Shown one piece after another: positions 55,220-64,000 of a stretch of DNA of 64,000 nucleotides. The DNA lies in contig NC_052399.1 of NCBI RefSeq assembly GCF_009389715.1, forward strand, positions 26,917,146 through 26,981,145, given 5' to 3'. Position numbers and translations under genes: made by a program. The DNA comes from Phoenix dactylifera (lineage: Eukaryota; Streptophyta; Magnoliopsida; Arecales; Arecaceae). The stretch's first letter is position 1. Each line of letters opens with the position of its first letter. The notes under the pieces are model-generated. The model was not told where the DNA came from and did no database searches. It saw nothing but the letters and a program-made list of their open reading frames with translations.

Positions 55220-58200
55220 ATGCAGAACCTTAGCAACAAAGGCTCTGAGCAAAGCTCGGTTTATTCAACAGCTAATTGTCTAACCATTTGCCCATCATGG
55301 TGGAACTCTAGCGGGCCAAACATGCTGCAATCTTCTTATTCCAAGAACTTATATATGAACATGGGCACCATAGCACAACAATCTAATCAGATGAAGCAAC
55401 CTGTGCATCAATTGCCTGACCAAGACTCATCATCAACTCAATCAACTGGTCAATCCCATCAAGAACTGGCGGCAAGAATGGAGGGAAACCTTCATGAGCA
55501 AGGTGCTTTGGCACATTCTGGTATGATCTGCTATGGAAATTAATCACTCAGCAGAAGTTTCCAATTAAGATCTGTGTTAAGTAATTTGAGTTGAGTTTTT
55601 CCAAATTACTTTCCTGTCCATAAAATATGCAAAAACAGTTTTATGGAGGGCTAGAGGGTTGAAATTTTAAATTTTAGCTAGTTCCTTTAGTCATTTTGTT
55701 CTTTTAGCATTATAATACTTTTGAAATTTATGCCTGTCAGTTTTCTCCGGATGTTCTTAATCAGTCACATTTGAATTTCTTCCATCCATGAAACTGACTA
55801 CAAACTATTTACAGTAAGCAATATAAATTGTCATGTTATGTTTGTAATCATCTTCAGTCTTATATCTTCTTCAAAGATTGTATCTACTTACATTGCACAT
55901 CCATTGTGTAACTTGTACTAATAGGCACATTTTCATTTCCTTTCCATTTCTTTTACTTGTCTACTTACAAATGACATCTTATGTACTTGATAGCCAATTA
56001 TATTCTAGAGTTGTGTGTGAACATGTGCATCTGCATATGAGCATGGTTTGATGGGATCAAGCTAAATTGCAAGAGATTTGTTGTTTGGATGAAACAAATG
56101 AGACGAAAGTAGGCTTTTATTCTTAATCTGAAAATCCATTAGAAGTGGCTTTGAAATATTGGATTTGGAGAAATGTTATGAGAAGTTAAGGACAATGCAT
56201 ACTTTTCTGAAGTAAAATTTATTAAATTCAGGAACTTATAATTCCACTGCTCTTCTGGGTTATTTACTCCTTTGATCTACTATAATAGGTAATGGTAGCA
56301 TCAAGATTCTCCATACTGGTCGGTACCATACCGTACCAAGCATACCGTACTGGTAATGAACCAGCATGCAGTCTCATATCATACTAATACTTGGTACTTT
56401 TTGCAGTCTCATACTGTACCATGTACCGGTACGGGATCTGGTACCGAGATGACGAATCTTGGGTAGCATTGTTGTTAATCTTTCAGAAGTGGTTTGATGC
56501 ATGGTCAGCAGTCTTGGGAATGTTGGAATGCCTCATTGCAAGTGGAAAGGAGTATGAGCACAAAAGTGAATGTTATTAGCAATTCTTCTTCTATAAGATA
56601 TAGCTAATTACTAGCTTGAGACCTGCATATGCAGTTGATGTTTTTTTTTTCTTTGTGGGGGTTGGGGGAGTCTTCTATCCAGCAACTTCCAAGAAATAAT
56701 TGATGCTTATACTGAAGGGAATCCATATCAATATGTTCAAAGTACAACTTTTACCTCCTACACCTTTTATCTTCCCTAAATATTGATTTTTCAGCTCAAT
56801 TTTAGAATGGAAATAATTTAAAGTTCAAGTGTCACATGTATCATCTTTATTCATGATTCTCATGTTTGTATTTCCGATATTCAGAGCATGAATACATTTG
56901 GTATCTAGGCAGTGATAAATATTTGAATATTGATGAAGTATCTCTTCAAAGTTATCATGAAAATGTGATGGGGCTTTCTTATGATTGACATTCTTTATCT
57001 TGTTAAAGGATTTCTTGCACTAAGGGACTTGATGTAGCTTTACATGCATTTAAGAGACTGCAAATCCATCATCAAGCTTTGTTAAGATGCATCTTTCATG
57101 AATTAGCCTGGATGTCAGTAAAAGCTGGACAATGGAATGACTCCTAGGGGACTTCCTCGATCAGGTTGAACAATTTGCACAACATATACTTGATCGCAAT
57201 GTACCAGTTATCTTCAGTAAGAATGGAGAGTGCGAGGCTTTTGCTTGTGTCCGTGCATGCTTGAGTGTGCACTGCATGTCCATGTAAATATTTTAGCCAT
57301 TAAGGTTTGAAGGTCAAATACAAGGGACCTTGTTCTCCCTGGGCACAAAACTCTACTATCCCTGGGCAAGAAGACTTAATTTTGGTCGACATATTTCTAT
57401 GCATCTTGCTACATTACAAAAGCCCTCTACATCATTGAACCCGTAACCAATGAAAATCCTGGAACACGATACATATCTAGGACTGCTTGGGCTATGCCCC
57501 AAATGTTTTTATGTTAATTTTTGTTTTAATTTCAAGGTTATCTGCAATTCAAGTGCCAATCAGTGAATCTTCATTTTCTTGTGTTTTTGTTTGTAAATTT
57601 TACTTTTGAAAAACAATATATTTCCAACCTTACTTTATTGGCCAGTCCAAGGTGAGAGATTGGATAACTAGATATGGTGTAAATGTCCGGTGTTCAAGCT
57701 TTTGATATTTGGGTACAGTTTGCAGTAGTGGCCAAAAGTTGCCAGTCATTTTCTAGGTAAGTAATTTTTTCTGTCTGTATGGTGGTAGTACTTTCTATGA
57801 AAGTATGTATTTGCAGCATGCTTTCGTGGATACAACATATATATTCTGCATTCAGTATCACAAGTTTTGAATTTCAAAATGAATTGTAATCAATATGGCA
57901 ATTTCTTTTTGTTGTATAATTGTGAATCATCATTTGATTTTAGATAATTCAGAAACTTTTTCGTGGGGTATTGCTGCAATGTGTATTTATTGAAACTTGG
58001 CAACTTGCTGATGTCACCTTTCTCTCATATGAACAGGCGTCTGATGGTGTTACTGTACTTTCATGCAGGTGATAATGTGACCTCCAGGAAGCAGGTTGAA
58101 GGTCATGCAAAGCAAATTTTATCTCTGGGTACTGCAGGAGTTGCCGGTCAACCTCAAAAAATTGATTTTAACCAGTCTATTGTGAGTTCACATTAATTTT

Positions 58201-61200
58201 ATGGAACTTAATATTTGATTATATTCACTTTCAGACATGTATTTTTACATGTTTGTGCAGTTAATTGCATCTGCATGTGTTTGTTTGATTGGTATTCTGT
58301 TATTTCCATCACAGGCTTGCATTCCATGCCCTTATGCAGATCCATACTTTGGAGGGATTCTGGCTGCTTATGGATCGCATGCTGTGGTTAGTATTCTTGG
58401 GCAAATTTCCCTTTCCTGCATTACCTTTTCTTAGACATGTTCTTCTTACCTGTCATGTGTGCCTAGCTGTTGGACTTTTGCATGTGATTAGAGCTAAGAT
58501 TGAATGAGAGAGACAACATGAGAAGAAAAAGGGTTACTTGTGTTTCATAACAATATGAAAATGGTTAGATTCAGATTTTCTTAAAGCATGTAATAATCCA
58601 GGCAAGAAGAAAAGAGACAATTTCTGTTTCAAGTCCAATTTAGTTCCATTTAGCTATTTTCGGTGGATGGTGTATGATTTCATCATTAAGGTGATACTGC
58701 TTTGGAAATTGGATTGACAACTACGAGTGAAATTTTATCATGACATTGTTGTGGTTCAAACATTTTCATGCAGCAGTAATTCATGCTAGTCATGGTGGAT
58801 TTGCTTTTTACTCGATTGTCCTTTGAGTCCTGTTTGACTGATGTATGCCTGGAGCTGTTGAGTTTCTTGCTATATGTTGTTGCAGTCTTTTGAAAATTGT
58901 GTACATCTTCATAGAATTTTTGATGACATGTGTTCATGCAGCATAATATAGCACGTCATATCTAATTTTTCAGTTGCAAATAAAAGGCAGAACATACTGA
59001 ACGAAACAGATACTGCAATTTTATTTCCACTCCATGAATATTTGAAATATAGAGGCCCTACTGCTTGGAAGCAAGGGGTTAATCACACTTCATTACAATG
59101 TGCGAGGCAAGGTATTGATGAACATTGCACTTGTTGCTGGTATAGCAGCATGCAATAATCTCCACCTGCAACAATGAGAGGGTGGCACAGGTTTACAACT
59201 ATTGGTAAGTTAGGGTTTCCATGTTTTGCAATTTATGCTGCAAAATAACAGTGGATATTGTACTCTGAGCTGGTCCAGGAAGGCACAATTATTTTCTCCT
59301 ACCCAACAGTAATAGTGGAACAAGTAGACAGATACTTGATGTTAGTCAATCAGAAGTTGGGCAGACCATAATTTTATTTTTGTTTAATGCACTGATTTTC
59401 TTGTTAGAATTTAGTTTGATGCTTAGTAATCTTTACTTTCTTTGTATATCTTTATTAATGCCTTTACATTTACTTTTTGATGATTGCATAGGTGGCTTCA
59501 TTATATCTTTGACTGGATTTTCTTTTTTCCTTTTAAAACTATGCGATGCTTGCACTCTGTTACTTAAAATTGCTGTTCTAGTTGAAATGTTCTGTGATAG
59601 TTTCACATCATACTGGGTTGAGATTTATGCAGATCTTTCATGATGCTTGTTGAAACATACACTTATGTACTTGTACACTAATGAGGAACATGCTTCCCTT
59701 GCTTTCTATTTTTTATTATTTTTTTTGTCTGGGAGTATTTTCAGAGTTTTTCAATACTCAGAATAAAATAGGACAGACTAAAATATGACACATTTCAGCT
59801 TTGAGTTTGGGGTATGAGGTGTAGATGTCGGTGCTTCCATCTAAAGATGAAAATTTTGGATACTACTGTTGGAGTGTATGGAAATGAACTTGAGTTTTTA
59901 GTATGGTTGTTTATTTCACAAGTTCATAACTATAACGAGACAAAAAAAGGGAAAAAGTAAGTGAAAGTGCCTGGGTCTGGTTGGTTTGAAGCTTGAAACT
60001 CTGGTTTGGAGTAAACCACTAGATCTACTTATCAACTGATTGGGCATCTCCATGAAGGGCCAGTTTGAATGTTAGAATACTACGCTGCTGGTGTGTTAAG
60101 ATGCCATTGGCAAGAATTTATGTTGAAGAGGGAATTGCAAGGAAGGAGTTGGAGCTAGAAGTGGCAATGGGTTAGGTCAGGTTGGGTTGAGACTTGAGAT
60201 ATATTAGGGAAAATCTGTCAGCACAAACCTAAACAATTTATTAAATAGGTAAAAGTCAAAAGTCAAAAACCAAATCTGACCTGTTTATTAAAAAGGTAAC
60301 TTGACATGTGTAAACTGTCTAACAGGCAAGTTGTGTTGGGTCTGTGTAACCTATTAATCAATCTGAATCTATAAACAAAAACCATTTAAACAGGTCTTAA
60401 ATTGCTTAACATGTTAAACAGGTCTTACATGGGTTGAGTTGTAACTGTGTAGACCTAACCCAATTACTAAACAAATTGAAACAAGTTAGACCAGGACTCC
60501 AAACCTAAATCTTGTACATTTAATAAATGGATTAATTCAGTCTATTCCTTGCATCCTGATCCAGTTTATACGAAACCCAAATCCACTTAACTCATGTCAG
60601 TTGTGGGTTGAATCATGGATTTCCTCCCTTGGTTGGAGAGAATTGGGGTACCTTTTGTATTATTAACAATCCCTATTCTTTCAGATAAGATAAATCCTTT
60701 GGTTATGTTTTTTTCAAGACCAAAAAATCAGGTTACCTGATTTGAATAAATTTGGAGGGGAAAATTGAAGGTTAAACTATTCCACCTTTTTTTTTAGGAG
60801 TAGTTATTGGAGTAAATGGGTTAGGCAGACAAAAATGAAGCATTTATCTTGTACCAACTTTTCAGCTGAAAAGGTGATTTAGTCTAGATGCTCAAGTAAG
60901 TGTTTGGTTCAAAACGGGTGGCATAACTGGGTTAAATGCTTATATTCTTTTTATTCCCTAACCACATGCAACCTTTGGGAGTGGAATCTATAATCTCTGA
61001 AAAATTGGGATGAGGGAAATGGATGGGGCCACATGACTCTATAACTTCTGTCTTCATCATTATAAACTATATCCCTCTATCGGGGTGCCTTGCCAGTCAT
61101 GTAAAGCAATCTGGCATTTAAACAGGGCCTAAATCTAATTTTGTGCTTGACAGAAGGGTCTAAACAATCCTCCTTACCTATTCTCTTTTACAGACCAATG

Positions 61201-63314
61201 CAGTGAAAAACGATCTTTTTGGTTGCTTCTTTCTCCTGCATGAATTACCCACTCAAACTGCATTCTGTCTAGTGTTTTGGTTGTTCTATTTTTGATTAAC
61301 CATTACGTCTTTATTTGCTAGCATTTCCTTCTATATAATCTTTTTTTTTTTTTTTTACATTAGTGTCTTTGCTCTCACATAGCAGCATTATCTAATCTGC
61401 TAATAACATGCCCAAGCCAGCATCTTTTCAAATCAACAATTAATGCATGTATTAATACAGTACATAAGAAAATAAGGTAATAATGTATTGATGATGCATG
61501 TTCACTGAGTTACTTACAAGACATTGTTCATTGCCTGCTTGGATGCCTTTGTGCCATATCTGCCAGCTTGAGGTAGATATCTGCTTTTTTGATTTTCTTG
61601 GATATTTCTATGTTAATATATTTATGGATGGAACATCATAAATGCAACTTGCAATTGATAATTTATTCTGCCTTCTTGTAGAAATATCATATATTAGATT
61701 GAGATTTATACTTGGATTTGCTTGTCATTTTACTTTTAGTACTCCTTGCTGGATGAGTGTTCTACTTTTCCATGGTAATATGTACAGGAAACTGTTCTCT
61801 CAGTAAATCTTGCCTAAATTTCTAAAAGAACAATCATGTAATATAATCTGTTGCCTTATGAGGGTGACATTTGACAGATATTTTATTGATTGATGGCCTC
61901 AATTTTACTCATTATCTAAATCATGCCTCTAGGAAAATCTCTTGCTTGTTGATTCTGAGAGGCACTCGGCGGCCCCTCTTATTTGTGTTTCGGAGGGAAT
62001 TACAATCTGCCTTCTTTACCATTTACACATAAAATTTAATTATTTAAAGTCCATAATACACAGAGACATTTGTACATGCATGCATGCATGCATGTGTGCA
62101 TTTGTAAGTTTCTTCACTTATGTATAAGCTTCTTTTGCAGTTTGAACGTTGGCTCTGTTTCATCAGTGAATTTTGGTCTGATGACCAGTATAGGAAGCTG
62201 CAATAACTTAAAATACTTGCTTATGTTTGAGGGTGCAAATATGTACTTATAAGGATTTTGGTCCATGCTTGTTTTACTGAATTCTTGAATTAGGGACTGT
62301 ACTTTTTTATTCTGCTGATTCATCTTCATCATTATTTTTTAAACATATTTTAGAGGTAAAATTTTCTTCATCTTAGCATCCCTAATCAGTTTATACTTGA
62401 AAACAGATTCACCCCCAACTTGCTGGAATGGCACCTTCTGCTCGAGTTCCCCTGCCGCAACCTCTGGAGGATGAGCCCATATATGTCAATGCAAAACAAT
62501 ATCATGGAATTCTTCGACGGAGGCAGCTGCGTGCGAAGTTAGAGGCTCAGAATAAACTCATCAAAGATCGAAAGGTAGCTTATTAGACATTTGTGGGTCC
62601 TGCCCTCTTGCCCTTCGTGTTTTTGTTTCTTTTTCGCTTTTGTTTTGTTTTTGCTCCAAGAGATGAAGTGCTATCTAATTCGAGTTAAATTTCAATGGGT
62701 TTCTTTTCGGGCACTTTAGTTTGTGCTTGTGCCATGATACCTCCAAGTAGTATAAACTCTTTTATGAAGCATTCTGTGGTTGCATTGCCTTTTTCATATA
62801 TGAAACGAAGCATTCTGTGGTTGCATTGCCTTTTTCGTATATGAAAGGGTGGAGTTCTTTTTATTTTTTCTGCATTTTATTATATGCTATGACTGTTCTA
62901 AATTCATTGTTCTATCAATCTGCTGCTGCACATCTTTTTCAGCCATACCTTCATGAGTCTCGGCATCGTCATGCAATGAAAAGAGCAAGGGGATCAGGTG
63001 GGCGATTCTTAAACACAAAGCAGCTCCAGCAGCGGTCCCAGACTACCACCACCAAAGACAACAAGAATGCCGCCAGTTCCTCTCTGCTGCAACTGGGTGG
63101 AGGGGGAGGTGGAGGGAATGGCACTACAGGTGCTGCAGCCACACCCACTTGCTCCGAGGTCACGGCTGCATCCGATGGTGGTTTGTTCCAGCATCAGGAT
63201 CATCATCTCAACTTTTCAACTGACTTCCATCCCCGTGTTGTCGGGGGGAGCACGCAAGGTGGGAGCAGCAGAATTCATAGTGGTTCCCAGCAGCGGGTCT
63301 CGGTTATGAGGTGA
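55220..63314 (+). CDS. NFYA: NF-YA transcription factor (nuclear factor Y subunit A), five coding exons
   Basis: Coding exons 55220-55520, 58069-58181, 58315-58386, 62407-62574 and 62943-63314 join in phase, all with GT-AG introns, to give 341 residues. NF-YA joins the NF-YB/NF-YC histone-fold dimer and binds CCAAT boxes in the nucleus. The A1 helix for dimer contact ([20 protein letters not shown], from residue 183) ends exon 4. The A2 DNA-binding part ([20 protein letters not shown], from 219) opens exon 5. The N-terminal half is Gln/Ser-rich (for example [14 protein letters not shown]); the tail has Gly and Gln/His runs. The start is the first ATG in frame (55220); the frame extends upstream without ATG. 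The introns are 2548, 133, 4020 and 368 bp. A miR169-type site lies 62 nt past the stop, so post-transcriptional control by miR169 is likely. Confidence 0.93.
56290..56460. repeat. GGTACC-rich dispersed repeat in NF-YA intron 1
   Basis: Repeated GGTACCATACCGTACC-type wording ends in GAGATGACGAATCTTGGG. It is related to the copy at 31405-31530. Confidence 0.6.
60155..60610. mobile_element. Possible decayed GGGTCGGGTC-type MITE in NF-YA intron 3
   Basis: Starts AAGTGGCAATGGGTTAGGTC and contains many GGTTGGGTT, AACCTAACCC and AACAGG strings. It resembles the hAT MITE class at 40010, but its right end and target duplication are not recognisable. Confidence 0.35.
62766..62847 (+). repeat. 41-bp tandem duplication in NF-YA intron 4
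   Basis: GAAGCATTCTGTGGTTGCAT starts at 62766 and 62807. The two units differ at only a few bases. Confidence 0.9.
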
Positions 63315-64000
63315 ACATGGGGAATTTACCTGGCACTGGCTGTGGTCTGTACTTCGACATCTGTCTGGTGTTTCCTGGGCAATTCATCCTTGGCTTTAAT
63401 ACTTATTTTCTGAAAATTTCTAATGTTAGATGGCGTCATTAGGAGGATCAAAAACTTAAAAAGTGTATGGTAATGCTAATGCTGACATTCTCTTATTTTG
63501 GCAATGTGTGGATAGCCGGATGCTATTTCAGATCTGCTATCTGGACTTCCTGCTTTTTAATGGCTTTGCAGCAAGATTCAAGGTAGACAACACTGATTTT
63601 ACTGAATTGAGTCACCAGGACAATCCTAAATGTGGAGCTGCAACCAGTTCGTTAATGGTTCACACTGATTATAGGGTAATAGTGAAGTCCACTCTCTGTG
63701 GTACATGGAAGAACCCTAAATAGTTTATGAACTGAAATATTTGCAGATGGACTCTCTCTCTCTCTCTCTCTCTCTCTGTATATATATGTATATATATGTG
63801 CTGTCTATGGTACTGTCTATTAGACATTAGATAACTAGATCCACATCAGACCTCCAAGTCTACATCAAACATAACTCGCTCTACGTCACTTGCTATGTAG
63901 GTGTCTCCGGCTCTGATCTCAATAAGGAGGGTGAGTTAGGTTGAATTGTAGCAATTTGATGTGCAGGAAGATATTTCTAATTCCATACACAATTCTAGGG
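63315..64000 (+). other. NF-YA 3' UTR and downstream flank
   Basis: Holds the miR169 site and an 86-codon frame (63463-63723) with no motif, taken as UTR. (CT)n lies at about 63752-63778, then a TA-rich run. The poly(A) site was not assigned. Confidence 0.5.
63376..63396 (+). promoter_or_regulatory. miR169 target site in the NF-YA 3' UTR
   Basis: The 21-nt site contains GGCAA, one mismatch, then TCATCCTTGGCT, fitting the complement of miR169 with mismatches confined to the ends and one central-left base. NF-YA 3' UTRs are the established miR169 targets. Confidence 0.85.

Noticed and set aside
63463-63723. 86-codon frame after NF-YA
   Set aside because: Lies in the NF-YA 3' UTR with no motif or start context; taken as chance.

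Overview
The window is nuclear DNA of a flowering plant, most likely a monocot. The evidence is spliceosomal introns, abundant small plant retroelements and MITEs, an Au-type SINE, AT-rich intergenic DNA around strongly GC-biased intronless genes, and a miR169-type site in an NF-YA 3' UTR. Some repeats (GGTACC-rich elements, RNase H relics) remind me of palms, but the genus is not established. About 85 % of the window is intergenic or intronic.

Layout. 1-12.7 kb: two tandem intronless phenylalanine ammonia-lyase (PAL) genes on the + strand. PAL-A (978-3251) has all catalytic residues. PAL-B (10510-12633) has a full-length open frame, but lacks both the Ala-Ser-Gly triad that forms the MIO cofactor and the inner-loop catalytic Tyr, so it looks like a pseudoenzyme. 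A solo LTR and a TRIM separate them. 12.7-20.4 kb: MITEs, a tandem repeat, a complete TRIM, an old LTR-like region and a 1-kb foldback element. 20.5-21.9 kb: an intronless UGT75-like glycosyltransferase with an as-1-like element beside its TATA box. 22.3-23.7 kb: a 21-bp minisatellite and a LINE relic. 25.5-34.0 kb, minus strand: a seven-exon WAV2-type alpha/beta hydrolase. One of its introns is GC-AG, and another holds a plastid-HSP90 fragment fused to a Ty3/gypsy chromodomain relic. 34-51 kb: gene-free, with a complete second TRIM type, a hAT MITE with 8-bp target duplications, further TRIM and LINE relics and microsatellites. 51-64 kb: an NF-YA transcription factor gene with five coding exons, a probable leader intron and a miR169 site.

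Functional links. PAL feeds phenylpropanoid synthesis, and UGT75-type enzymes glucosylate small acceptors that can include phenylpropanoids. They are not a proven cluster, because 8 kb of transposon-rich DNA separates them and WAV2 and NF-YA are unrelated housekeeping or regulatory genes. The observations most worth following are the doubly inactivated yet intact PAL-B beside an active paralogue, and the snRNA-promoter-like motif (GTCCCACATCG plus a TATA box) found in the LTRs of two otherwise different TRIM families.
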